64,000 nt of DNA from Undaria pinnatifida (Eukaryota > Sar > Phaeophyceae > Laminariales > Alariaceae), in contig JABAKD010000025.1 of the NCBI GenBank assembly GCA_012845835.1, positions 21,649,423 through 21,713,422 of the forward strand, given 5' to 3'. Position 1 is the first letter of the stretch, and each line of letters starts with the position of its first letter. The position numbers and the translations under genes are program-made. The notes under the pieces are model-generated. The model searched no databases. It was not told the DNA's origin and worked only from the letters and a program-made list of their open reading frames with translations. Shown piece by piece: positions 34,645-46,254 of this stretch.

Positions 34645-35085
34645 TGAGAGCGGGGGTTTAGCGGGGGGGGGGCGGTGGGGCATCGGATGGGCAGGGGGTT
34701 AACAACGAGGAGGGGGCGGAAGGGGGGCGGGGTTCATCAGTTTTAGGTCGAATAAATGTATAGTAGGAGTTTACTGTACCTAGGTAAAAAGGGCGGCGGG
34801 AGGGGAGAGGGCGGAGGCGAAAACATAATCCCAATGAAACTTGAACACCATATAAATGAATTGCAGCTGCCGCATGGATGGCTCGTAAGGTAAAGCGGTG
34901 ATATCCCCGTCGAGTACTTGTTGGTATATTATTCTGGCAGGTTTTGTTTCTAGGTGGTGGGGCGGTGGGGGAGGGGGGTGGGGGGATTTGTGTGGGTGTG
35001 TGTGAGGAGGTGATTTTGGTGGGGCGGCGATGGAGGGGTATGTTTGTATGTGGTGGTGGGGAGGGGGGTGGCGGATGAGAGCAAA
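34645..35085. repeat. G-rich low-complexity tract
   Basis: Runs of G(4-10) with GGTGGGG motifs on the plus strand. The long proline-rich frames on the minus strand are products of this composition. Confidence 0.5.
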
Positions 35086-35254
35086 ATCTTTTGTCTTCGT
35101 GTTTAATGCAAATGCCCAACATTTCAAAGATAACCTTTGAGGTGGAGATGGGGGTATTTTTTAACGTGATGTTGTTTTCAAGTTTGTGCTGCTAACAGTG
35201 CAATTGGCTTTTTGCTTTCCGTTAAATATATACGAGTGCTGCCATATACTAAGG

Positions 35255-35968
35255 CCGTTTCTTACACAGTCGGATTCCGCCAGTCGAAAACGGCCCTTTT
35301 AGACCGGATTCTCTGGCCCTTCTTATCGTCAGTCGAGTCGATTTTGTAGTTTGTGTGCTCTTCCTAGAGGCGGTGGGTGCGGGGGACTGCTGTATAAAGC
35401 ATACGAAAATCGCTTGGCAGCTCTGTGCTTCGCGCGTTCTTCGCGAGCAACGCATGCTTCGCGCGCGACGAACCCTCTTCCAAGCGGGTTGGTGGCGTTG
35501 GGCTTATTCGAAAGGCGCCAAAGCTACGTTCGTGGCGTTGCACACAGCCGAGAGCCGCCAAAGCTACAGCAGGCGTAGCCGTTTTAGGCGAAACCGCATC
35601 GATAACGCGCGCTGCTGCCGTCGTGTGTGATACACACTGCTGAGGAGCGAAGCTAGGAGTGCGCCACGCTGACTCGCAGAGACAAGCTACAGCAGCAGTG
35701 ATAGCCAAGCCAGCGTCGGCGCTGCTGTGTGGTACCTGGTATGGGTGTGTGGGCGTGTGGGTGTGTTTTGCGGTGGGGTGAGCGATGCGATCGGTTTAAA
35801 AAATAGGTGTAAAGTTTTTTGACCGAGTTTTGCGGCTGGAAAATCCGTCGAAAAACTCATGCAAATTCAGTCGAAAAAGTAAGGATTTTTGGCTGGATCC
35901 CCCAGTCAGAAATCTCAGTCGAAAAAAGTTGAGTCCAAAAAGCCCCTTTTCGACTGTGTAAGAAAGCT
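35255..35968. mobile_element. Element with inverted ends TTTCTTACACAGTCG
   Basis: TTTCTTACACAGTCG at 35258-35272 is matched by CGACTGTGTAAGAAA at 35951-35965. Subterminal CAGTCGAAAA motifs recur many times near the right end (35850-36005). The interior has no recognisable transposase, so it looks non-autonomous. Additional GGCCGTTTTCGACTG just outside suggests nested or shifted ends. Confidence 0.55.
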
Positions 35969-36954
35969 CAATTTGGGCTTGAGTCGAAAAGGCCGTTTTC
36001 GACTGACAAATCAGGTGTAGGAAATGGCCCAATGGTACTAATGATAGATGTATACTCCCCAGTAGTAAGTTCAAGGCGGTATCTTATTAGATGAATACAA
36101 GGGCTCCGCATGGGCATTCGCCGGCGCCCATGCTTCGGGTAGGGCAGGGCAGCACTTCGACAACTTGAGGTGTAACTGTCCGATTTGGCATGCATTGAAC
36201 TTTCAAGTAATGCCGAGAGTTTAATACGAACATGGGATTATGAAAGTCATACTTTGACAGAAGAAAAACGTAATACTATGCAACAAAGCAGGCAAGGATA
36301 GGCGAAACACATTATGTTAAATGCGCCGTCAAGTAAAAGTTGGCGTCTATCAAACAAAATACCGAAAAGAGTATTGAGAACCTGCGTCGCTTCTAGGCGA
36401 AACGAAAGAGGCCTTGGCATTAATGAAAAGACTGCACTGCTGTCCCCGTGGCAACGGAGGTTCGAAGTCGACAGGATGCAAAGTCGGTTTGCATCAAACG
36501 TCGACATGGGGCCATATCAGCCGGCGAGGTTTTGGAAGAAGATTGCTTTGTTTGTTACGTGAAGGCTGTCGCATTGATCGGTCTGCATGGTCGCGGGCGA
36601 GGAGGGAAACGAAGAAGAAGAAGGCGATCTCTCGTTGCGGCGGCGTTGTCTAAGTTAGATGCGGGTTAGTTTTGCTCGTACGGGAGGTTGGCGTAGCGCT
36701 TCTTCCCTGTTTCTTTCGGGAAGGCGGGATATGTGTGTCTGCTGTCTTTGCTTCGTGGGTGCTTTCACGTTGTCGAAATCGGGGACGCGTCCCCTTAATA
36801 CATAATATCCGGAGTGTCTCTACCATGACGACTGCTGATAGTGCCGTGCGTATTTCCTAGAGACTGACATATTATTTACTGGTTGTGGTATTTAAAATAA
36901 TAGTCTATACGATGCCTTTGCAACATTAGTTTTTTTTCATCACATTTATTATCC

Positions 36955-37269
36955 CCGCACCACTCTCGCGCTTCCTCCCAGTAGTGACTCAGATCCGGGG
37001 TCACAAAGCGGGCCCTCCTCCTCCCTCCCCACTTCTGCACGTGCCTTCATTTTTTCACCGCGAGGAGAATCCAGCATTTTCTTCCCTCGTCGACTCGCGT
37101 CGAATTTTTCCTACCCACGCTGCTAGGCGCTCTCAGCAGTTGATCCCTTTGTATTTCCGCATTTTTGCAAAATTTAGGTCAAATCTCATCGTGGTGGGTG
37201 TCGAACTCATGGACAACCAAACGTTAGTAGTATTCGAGGGTAAAACCACTAGACCACCGGGGCGGCCGG
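36955..37269 (-). mobile_element. tRNA-derived SINE copy 2
   Basis: The minus-strand 5' end reads CCCCGGTGGTCTAGTGGTTT (A box TGGTCTAGTGG), with B box GAGTTCGACACC about 40 bases on. The body (GAGAGCGCC-like, GCGTGGGTAGG, CGCGAG, CCCCGGATCTGAG) matches the copies at 22 and 50 kb, and the tail is GGGAGGAAGCGCGAGAGTGG. Confidence 0.75.
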
Positions 37270-37734
37270 TTGACAATGGACTAAAACAAAACAGGATCTT
37301 TGCATAAAGATTACATTTCCTCCCCCATATTGTATGATATTACGATGGTCAACGCCGGGTTACGTACCCAGAGAGCTGTTGCCTATGGTGTCAGTCAACA
37401 TTATTATCTACTCATGGAGCCTGTATCCTGTGACCACGGACTCGATTATGTGAGTTAAAGTGAAAACAATAACAACACCAACAACAACAACAACTTATGC
37501 TGCTCTCGAAGCTCGGAATTTGAAAACAGCGTACCTGAGGTATATATCGTTGACTACTACTATACTTCAGGTTGCTGCTGTGTCAGTGATTAGTACGCCA
37601 CGTGTTGACCCGTTCTCGGAAAATGAACTGCCCAGGAATCCAAGATCCAAGATTGTCCTCGTCAGTGTGGGTAGTGCTACATTACATATCAAGTTAAACT
37701 ACCAAAATAGCCATTCATAATGTCATCAGCGCGC

Positions 37735-37865
37735 ACGCTCGAAAACGAAAAATATGAAGGCGGTGAGAATCGAACTCATGACACAGCACTACCCACTGTC
37801 ACGTTACTCAGTAACTCAGTAGTGGGTTATTCTGGAATACCAACCAATTACAGTTGCGAGTTCGT
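37735..37865 (-). repeat. tRNA-like T-arm remnant
   Basis: The minus strand has ATGAGTTCGATTCTCACCGC, a good T-arm/B-box. No acceptor or anticodon arm folds with it, so it is more likely a SINE remnant than a tRNA gene. Confidence 0.3.
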
Positions 37866-38483
37866 TAATAAATTTTCATCGACTTCGAAAGAGAGATCTA
37901 TCTCCGGAGCTTTCCCCTCTCCACGTACTACAGTTAGTAGTACTCAGAAGAACACTAACAGCTCTTCGACGCCGCCATGAAAAAAGCGACGCCGGGAAAT
38001 AAAATAGATCCAAATTTGGAAATGATGCCAATTTGGAAATGTTGTCCCCTTTTTATTTGTTCAAGCTCTACATATGCCAAGATCCAAGGACAGCTCGGGC
38101 CTATACCGCCCATATACAATAAAAGGCGCACTTCTCGCTTGTCTCGCGCAGCGTCCATCCGCGCGTTCAAACTGCTGTGGCGGGCAGTTGTTGCAGGCAA
38201 CGTTACCTGGCCCAAGCCGGGCATGCCTCGTCTCACACCCCTGGCAGCTGGTGCCCTACGCTGCTCTGGGTCTCGGACGGGACGGGGCAAATAACATTGC
38301 TTCGTCTCGTCTCGAGCTTTGGGCCCTTGATGACTCGGGTGTGGAAATAACAAACAACGCAATTTTCAGTTTTAGACGGCACATATAGCTTACATGCACA
38401 AATTGCCCCTCCCCCCGCCCCCCCCCCCGCCCCCCTCCAAACCCGCTCGCTTTTGATCAAAACCAGGCCCCCCTTTCCCTTCA

Positions 38484-38703
38484 CAGCTGTCAGATTTTGT
38501 CCCCCTCAGAAACGGGTTTTATAGTTTCCGCGCACAGACTGACTAAAATCATCCTGTTGACCCTGATAGCTACACTGTAGTTGTAAGGGGAGTCGCCGAC
38601 CTATATCCTTAATGAGGACACACAACTCGTAATGCGCGCGATCGGAGTATCACACACAGCTTGCAAAGATGATTTTCGACGAAATCTTCGATCTCACAGC
38701 TGG
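38484..38703 (+). mobile_element. CAGCTG-MITE full copy (reference for the family)
   Basis: 220 bp, starts CAGCTGTCAGATTTTGTCCC and ends AAATCTTCGATCTCACAGCTG, so the termini are imperfect inverted repeats CAGCTGTSAGAT. Interior blocks: GGGTTTTATAGTTTC, TGTTGACCCTG, GGAGTCGCCGACCTATATCC, GATCGGAGTATCACACACAG. No open frame of interest. Confidence 0.8.
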
Positions 38704-38741
38704 AGTGTATTTTAATTTTTATAATATATCCCACACTGAAT

Positions 38742-38810
38742 CGCTGATACTTGGGTGCCCACACAAATATCGCGATATAGAAAAAAGCGCCAAATACCCA
38801 AGTATCAGCG
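38742..38810. repeat. Perfect 15-bp hairpin
   Basis: CGCTGATACTTGGGT (38742-38756) and its exact complement ACCCAAGTATCAGCG (38796-38810) flank a 39-base loop. Function unknown; may be the ends of a very short element. Confidence 0.7.
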
Positions 38811-39234
38811 CACGCGGAGTTTTACATATCATAACGAACGACCGCGACGGCAGAGCACGGCAAAGCATAGCGCTTCGCTCTGCTGAGCTAGCGCTGCGCT
38901 GCGGTGCGCTGCTGAGCTCAGCCGCAGGGCATCGCAGGGCACTGCACGGCGCTTCGTTACTGTGAGCTATAGCGCTGCGATGGGGTGCTGGGCGGTGTGG
39001 AGCGGATGAGCCAAGCCCAGATCTCAGCCGATGAAGCTTCGTCAAGTACAAAACAAATGGTGGGTCAAAGAAAAGCTAAAGCTGGACCGTTCCGCAACTA
39101 ATGCGCAGGCGGCAAATTAGCGGCGATTGGTAGGAAGTTCAACTTACTAGACAAAAAGAAGAAAAAATCGCGAAGAAGTTCAAAATCGTGTCGGCAAAAA
39201 AAAACAAATTTGCAGGAAGCAGCTGAAAGGGCAA

Positions 39235-39605
39235 GAAACAGGCTTGTTGTTGTTCTCACATTAACTCGCATAATCAATTCCGTGGTCACAGGACAGGCTC
39301 CAGTCAATACCCTAGGGAAAAACACAAACAACCCAAGGTTGTACACGCATGAATCATAGCTGACGCAATTAATGCCTCCACCAGAAACATATAAAAGTGA
39401 AATCGGGAGTCAGTCTACGACGTGCCAGGTCCATGCCTCTCATTACTCGCGCCTGGACAAACCGACTATACCGCTTGCCACCCAAGAAAGACTTCCACGT
39501 ATATATTACACGTATCAATAGTATCTGTCACTACGCATACGCACAACAGACGCAAGTCAATTGGAAAAAACAAACTAAGAACAAAGAAGAGAAAGAAAAA
39601 TAAAT
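39235..39605 (+). mobile_element. A-tailed TATA-containing repeat, copy 2
   Basis: Same order of blocks as 30285-30835, with small deletions: TTGTTGTTCTCACATTAACT, GGTCACAGGACAGGCTCCAG, ATAAAAGTGAAATCGGGAGT, TATATTACACGTA, and an A-rich tail ending near 39605. Confidence 0.7.
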
Positions 39606-39980
39606 ATGGGTGCATGGGGCCAAGAAAAAGGAAAGAAAAATATATTTTGGGGGTATACTGGCGAGTCTATCACCAGAACGGGATGTCACGTGGTTTTTCG
39701 ACCGTCTACAGCAGTACTACGAACGACTTCCGATACACCCACCGGAGCACGGACTACCGGTCAATTACGCGATCGACAGCTGGCCATGGTTGTCACGTGT
39801 CTCTGTGTTGGGGCCCCTTTGCCCTGCCTCTTGCTGGCTCTTGTTTGGGTAAAACATGCGGTGTGCTCGATGGTCTGACGGCAGCAGCACACCAGAACGT
39901 CCGCTCGTACGACGTATCATTCTTACAGGAAATGTAATATTTTTTTCTTCATCAATATGAAGATAAAACGGTTGTTACAT

Positions 39981-40918
39981 ATTGGACAGAGTGATGCGTG
40001 TACGACTAAACTTGCCAACGGCACTCGCACTGCACTTTGAGCTATCTGCTGTGGTTCTGGTTGCTACTAGTTGCTGCAGTATGTGCTAGAAGTTTCGCCC
40101 TTCGGCTGGTGCTAACCTGCTGTTGTGTGTTTGCCAATGTCGTCTGTAGGCGTCCATGCTCGTCGTACATACTGCTGTTCTCACTCAGTACGTACGGGTT
40201 TCCCTGTACCTCAACTGTACGACGACGTCGTACGAGCTCAAAACAGAAGGGAGGTGACATGAAATGGCATGGACAATGGCCACATAAAATCGAGCACAGC
40301 GTGATAGTTCGCGGCGAATCAACCGCACTCGTTCATGCCTACAACAGAGGCTGCCTGGAGTGTCAGCGGCGGTGCTAAAAAGCCAGGGCCAAAGGCCGAA
40401 GAGACGGCTCTTCTACCTGATTGGTTTTGTCTCGTTTCTGTTATATATTATTGGACAGCGTGATGCGTGTGCGACTAAACTTGCCAACGGCACACGTACT
40501 GCACTTTGAGCTATCTGCTGTGGTTCTGGTTGCTACTAGTTGCTGCAGTATGTGCTAGAAGTTTCGCCCTTCGGCTACGGCTGCTACATACACCTGATGC
40601 TGTGCGTTTGCCAATGTCATCAGTTGGCGTTCATGCTCGTCGTATATACTGCTGTTTCCACCCAGTACGTACGGGTTTCCTTGTACCTCAACCGTACGAC
40701 GACGTCGTACGAGCTTATTACACAAGGGAGGTGACATGAAATGGCATGGACAATGGCCACATAGAAGCGAGCACAGCGGGATAGTTCGCTGCGAATCAAC
40801 CGCACTCGTTCACGCCTACAGCAGAGGCTGCCTGGAGTGTCAGCGGCCGTGCTAAAGAGCCGAAGGCCGAAGAGACGGCTCTACCTGCTTGGTTTTGTCT
40901 CGAGATTCTGTTACTACG
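39981..40918. repeat. 469-bp tandem duplication
   Basis: Copy 1 is 39981-40449 and copy 2 is 40450 to about 40918, starting at ATTGGACAG in both, and about 90 percent alike by eye. Both contain CTGTGGTTCTGGTTGCTACT, GTACGACGACGTCGTACGAG and GGAGGTGACATGAAATGGCA. A 113-codon frame in copy 1 (40037-40378) is broken by indels in copy 2, so coding is doubtful. Confidence 0.85.
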
Positions 40919-41574
40919 TGAAAATATCCAATATCATGATTTGGGAGTTATTTTGTCACGAAACACCTTGCCGTCGGTAATTTGTGTCACGACGTTGTTG
41001 GATATCGTCGGTAATTTGTGTCACGTTTTAGGCTAACCCACCCCAAAAAACTGAATTTCCAACTGGCAAAACGAGCAGAAACAAAAACAATAAAGGCCGA
41101 GCAAGAAACCAAACGAACTAGTAAAAAAGTACAGCAAATAAACTAACGCTCGAGAGTATGCCACCGCGAAATTCCAAACATTATCAAGTACCGTTTGGAA
41201 ATGATGCCAATTATGTAAATCATCCAGGCGTTGCAGTCATTAAGATTCAACCAAAAATTCCGAAATTCCTCCTCGACATGCGGTATTTTTGCAACTTCTT
41301 GCTTGTCTCGCTCGGCATCCGTCCGCGTTCACGTCGATGTGCGGAACGGACGCGGCAGGGCGAGGGGCGTTGGAGCCGCTCCCCGAAGTCGGCGCTCGAA
41401 CGAAGCTATATTCGACCGAGAATTCCAGTTCCGCGAATCGCATACTTCGGCCGAGACAAAAAAAAAACTCCTGACCAAGTCCCTGACACCAACAAAGGAT
41501 TTTATATAGATTTATACCGTACGGGTGTGTTCGGTACTGTGCGTACCGAGGCGTACCGCCGGTATATACCGCCG

Positions 41575-41879
41575 TTTTTTTTTTTCTCTCACACTTTTAC
41601 TTCGCAGCTTCTGGACAAGCCGTGGTCACAGGTGTCGTCCCTTCTCCCCCCCCGGTGCTTGCCTTCAATTTTATCGCGCATAGGGTTCAGCAAACTCACC
41701 GTTCGTCGATTTTTCATCCAGTGTCGCTTACTCACGCTCTCGCGCTTTCCGCAAGTCAATTTGTGCACAAGAAAAAGTCCCAACGAATGTATGCGAGTAT
41801 GCACTCGGCGGAACTCGAACTCAGAAAACTGACCTATTCCGGGCTCGAATATAATCTGATACGCCACCGGGGTGACCGG
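41575..41879 (-). mobile_element. tRNA-derived SINE copy 3, with poly(A)
   Basis: The minus-strand head ACCCCGGTGGCGTATCAGAT has an A box, and GAGTTCGAGTTCC a B box. The body contains GTGACCACGGCTTGTCCAGA, and the element ends in poly(A), seen on the plus strand as T at 41575-41585. The head is shared with the copies at 22, 37 and 50 kb, but the body differs from theirs and matches 13370-13530. Confidence 0.75.
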
Positions 41880-41885
41880 AAGTTA

Positions 41886-42395
41886 CCGGCACGGGACACT
41901 TCGGTAAAGTGCGGTACGGAATCAATACCGGTACCAGCAACTTTGGTAAGTTCGGTACGGGATCAATACCGGTACCGGAAAATTCGGTCAAGTTCGGTAC
42001 GACATCAATACCAGTACCGGCGGTGCTGGTACTGACTTTCGTGCCGGTACCAAACATCTCGGTAAGTTCGGTACGACGTCAACACCGGTACCGGACACTC
42101 CGGCAAGTTCGGTACGTTATCAATACCGGTACCGGAATCTTTGGTAAGTTCGGTACGGGATCAATACCGGTACCGGGCACTTTGGTAAGTTCGGTACGAC
42201 GTAAACACCGGTACCGGACACTTCGGTAAGTTCGGTACGACACCAATACCGGCACCGGCGGTACCAGTATGAACGTATGTACCGGAGCCAATACCGGTAT
42301 CCGTACAACATCGATACCGGTACCGGAGACTGCGGTAAGATCGGCACAACATCAACCCGGTACCGAACACTTCGGTGCGTTTGGCACGATGTCAA
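41886..42395. repeat. 41-bp minisatellite with CCGGTACCGG
   Basis: About 12 degenerate copies of a unit GGTAAGTTCGGTACGACATC + AATACCGGTACCGGACACTT. Spacing is 41 bp between clean neighbours (42140 and 42181). Each unit holds the palindrome CCGGTACCGG. Open frames through it are by-products. Confidence 0.85.
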
Positions 42396-43149
42396 CTCGA
42401 TTCCACCACATTGTGACGTCATCCCTTGAGCTTTGGCTCCAGGCAGCACAGCAAGCCACACACACCCTGGTCCCCAAGCATCTTCCAGTACGCTCGGTAG
42501 ACCGAGACTCTGAGCACGCATGACCATCAGCGCAAATTCCCAGAATGAGGTGGCCTCCAACAGTGATGGTACCGCTTCTGGTGGCGGGTCATCTTCGCCA
42601 GCTCCCCCACGCACCAGCGCCGGCGGCAAAAGTTATCGACGTTAACGCGTAAAAGAAAGCCGTGCCGGTGATTTCGCTTGCTCCTGTGTACAACTCGCTC
42701 ACGGGAGACGTGTGCGAGTTACCGGCGGTCACGGTCAAAGCCGTCCATAGTTTCCCGGTGCCGGCCGGTTTCGGAGGGGAAGGGCATGTGAAGCCTCGTT
42801 TATCTACTCGATTGGCTTATACGTCGAGACGATCGACGAGAAGACGGCGTCCTGCAGAAAATTCCAAGGGTGTACCTTACATGTTACCGTTTGAACAGCA
42901 TAGCAAGACAAAGATCAAAAAGAGAAAAATATTGAAATAAAAAAAACAACTAAGATTCACTTCAATTTTATATACCCACGGCCAATGCGGATTTGCGCTG
43001 TACATGTACCGTCAGTTTATGTCCAGTGTATGTACGTAACGCAAGTGTGCGCCGGTACCTTGTGCCGGCGGTTTATACCGCCGGTACTGCCAGTATATGT
43101 ATCCAAGTGTGTGCCATATGTATTCAAGTGTGTGCCGGTACCGGTACCT

Positions 43150-43435
43150 GACGCTTCCTCAAGTTCATGAATACCGATACCAGAAACATCGGTAAGTTCG
43201 GTACTGCATCAATACCGATACCAGAAACTTCGGTAAGTTCAGTACGACATCAATACCGGTACCGGCGGTACCGGTACATACTTTCGTCCCGGTGCCGAAC
43301 ACTTCGGTAAGTTCGGTACACCTCTAATACCCTTCGGTAAGTTCGGTACGACGTCAAAACCGGCACAGGACACTTCGGAAAGTTTGGTACGATATCTATA
43401 CCGGTACCGAGAATACCGGTACCGTACCGAACACA
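43150..43435. repeat. 41-bp minisatellite, second block
   Basis: Same unit as 41886-42395, more degenerate, separated from it by about 750 bp of unrelated sequence that has scattered GCCGGTACC motifs. Confidence 0.75.
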
Positions 43436-43544
43436 CCCTTGGAATATACGATGTTGTCACCTGAGCTGTAGACACCCATCGGGGACCTTGGCCATTTGGG
43501 TAAACCCGTCGAACACCGAACAACCATGCCCGGCTGTTTGTTTA

Positions 43545-43843
43545 TTTGTTTTCTTATTATTATTTTGTTTTTGTTTTTGTTTTTGTTTATTTTGTTTTTG
43601 TTTATTTCGTATTCTCTCTTCTAATGTATTTCTGTTGCTGACGTATGTATGTTGTGCCTGTCGTACCCAGTACTAGGGCATGACATTGCGTTGTCGAATG
43701 CATTACGATGCATTATCTCTGTGTCGTAGCTTGTGACCACAGAGCTGATCTCTCTAGGGTGAAGAATCAGTACGGACACTGGGTGTGCTGGATGTCGACG
43801 AGTAGAAGAACGGTTTAATGTGAAGAACACACACATTTGTTTA
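43545..43843 (-). repeat. Left arm of a long inverted repeat
   Basis: About 250 bases nearly identical, in inverse orientation, to 47705-47975. Includes TCGACATCCAGCACACCCAG (minus strand) and an A-rich AAATAAACAAAAAC tail. Open frames in both arms give the same peptide start, MCVFFTLNRSSTRRH, because the DNA is duplicated; I do not regard it as a gene. Confidence 0.85.
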
Positions 43844-44338
43844 TGTGATAATATTATTAATAGAAAGCAACCGACGCGTGCTACGATGTATCTTAGGTGC
43901 ACCACGTTTTTTTCTGAGGTTTCTCAATTTTGGAGCTTAAGATATGATCCTCCCAATAATAAAACTGACTTGGAGAAAAATTAAACTGCTACGGGATGAA
44001 ATCCATGGCCTAGGTACACGACGAGATACACGCAAAATAAATGACGTTTTTCCGACGATTCTGGGTTAAGGACCCCTGTCAGTCAGAAAACATTTCAGAC
44101 GAAAAGTGCCATCTTCATCGTAGCATGCGTCAACCATTTCGGACTATTGTATATGCAGTATGTTACTGCTGTATGGCTTCGCGGTATGCTACGAATCACG
44201 CAGCGATCGGGTAGTTTAAAATCGACGTATCGTAGAACATTCGCATGTGCAATACTGTCAGTACAATGACGACACTTTTATAGTGACTCGTGTGGGAAGC
44301 TCGCAAAATACTACGCTGTTGGTGCTGTACGGCTTATC

Positions 44339-44660
44339 TTTTTTTCGGTCCTCCGGCAGAAGAGGGAGAATAAAGCTCAAGCTCACTACACTTTCACGTA
44401 TTTTTATACACGTCGTGTAAATTTAACTCGAATGCACTCGCAATCCAGCGTCAGCTGGCGTGTCATTCAGTTCCCGTGATAGCGATAGCGCGAGCTGTCC
44501 CTGCCGGCGGTCCCCGTTACTACTCCGGCAGCGCAAGCTGTCGTGGTATACGGATGCGTGAGTATGCCGACTTGACCTGAGCCCTGGGGGTCAGTTGCGG
44601 TTGAGACAGCCACCCGGAACGGCATCATTCCGGGTAGTGTGAGACTTGCGCAAGCTCACC
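44339..44660 (-). mobile_element. Retroposon B, full-length copy (diverged)
   Basis: Inverted relative to 54030-54363. Has the hairpin CCACCCGGAA/TTCCGGGTAG at 44610-44637, GCGGTAACGG-like blocks, TACGGATGCGTG, GTGTAGTGAGCTTGAGC and a T-rich end at 44339-44346 (A tail on the minus strand). Confidence 0.65.
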
Positions 44661-45094
44661 CGCTACCAAACCCCCGGGCCATGATAATACAGCCTTTCGC
44701 CAGACTTGATCCAGTCACGGTCCACCATCGGACGTTGGTCCTCAGTGCGGTTGATCGTTCAAGGATACCTCCAAGAACCGGGTATCGACTACGGCAAATA
44801 TACTCCCATTACGCCCTAACGTGTGTGCCAGACAGGATCTACATTGTATTCGCACCCTGGACAATATACATCAGTCCAAACGTCCAATAGTCTATTAGTA
44901 GTGTCCTAATGCAATTGACAGTCTTTTGTAGTCCCAAATTCCAATTATTCGAAACGCGTCGAACTCTATTGCACCGACGAAGCAATTCCTATTAATAGTT
45001 ACCCACGGAACTCGATTGTTGAACCCATAGTATTCCGTCATTTACTACCCCATTCTATTGCACATGCAATAGTCTATTGCAGCAATCTGGCGAT

Positions 45095-45590
45095 GGCAAT
45101 TATCCAGGCATTTCCATTTAAAAGACAAAATTGTAAATCAATTATCCAGGCAATTCCATTTAATGGGCAGCTTTGTAAATCAATTATCTACGCAATTCCA
45201 TATAATAGACAGATCAATTGTTCAAGCAATCCATTTAATAGACAACTTTGTAAATCAATGATTCCGGGCAAATCTTTTTGATGGGCAACTTTGTAAATCA
45301 ACTATCTAGGCAATTCCATATAATAGACAACTCTGTAGATCAATTGTTCAGGCGATTCGATTTAGTAGACAACTTTGTAAATCAATTGTTCAGGCAATAA
45401 TTGTTTAATAGACAACTTTGTGAATCCATTGTCCAGGCAATTCCATTTTACAGACAACTTTTTCAATCAGTTATTCAGGCAAAATTCCTGTTCATAACAA
45501 CTTTGTGAATCAATCCCCCATGCAATTCCGTTTGTAGCCAATTCTGCAAATGAAATATCTAGGCAATTCCGTTTAATAGAAGAAAAATAT
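45095..45590. repeat. 42-bp array 1 inside the 2.3-kb element
   Basis: About 11 degenerate copies of CAATTCCATTTAATAGACAA + CTTTGTAAATCAATTGTCCAGG, with 42-bp spacing (45131 to 45173). Confidence 0.85.
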
Positions 45591-46254
45591 TGTATTTTCG
45601 ATATGTAACATTTATTAACGGCCGGAGGTTATTAGACTACTATATGTGTGGTGCCTTGTATGTTGCCAACACATATCGTACAAGTGGGGAGGACAGAGTA
45701 GACAGTCACAATGATTGCAGCAACAGGTAGGGATAAAAGCAGATCATATGTAGCAGGTAGCTACTCACGCACTAGTCCATTATGGTCCAGGGTGTTTCGT
45801 ATATACCGCGGAGCCCGGGGCTACCTAGCACAACGATTGTGACAGGCCGTTTCTACTCAAGCCTTAGACAATAGACGTCGCAATAGACTATTGCATCCAC
45901 AGTAGACGCCCTGACAAGTCTAATAATTGGATTACTTGAACAATTGATTATTAATAGCAACAAAATACTGCAATTTAATTGTATAGACAGCACACATTGT
46001 AGTCCCGCCAATAAATTGGAATTGTTGGGCAATCGAATTTGGGGACTAGCAATTAACTGGAACTGCCTCCTGCAACTTTTATGGACGGGAGACTCCAATA
46101 TTGTATTGCTTCTTCGATAGGATCGGGAACTTACCCACAATAGGGAGGAGTATTGTTTTTTCAGCATATGGTCCGGACGCCTATTAAATTGCACTGGTTC
46201 GCACAATAGGCTCATGTTTAGATATTTCAATTGAAATTGTTTGAAGATGTTGTT

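Noticed and set aside
37735-37865. Functional tRNA gene
   Set aside because: Only the T-arm is convincing; no matching acceptor stem or anticodon arm could be drawn.
41158-41832. 224-codon plus-strand frame
   Set aside because: Its second half is the antisense of a SINE, including the poly(A) read as a Phe run.
43621-43905. 95-codon frame also present at 47706-47975
   Set aside because: The identical peptide reflects a recently duplicated inverted repeat. It ends in an A-rich tail encoding Lys/Asn runs and has no protein features.
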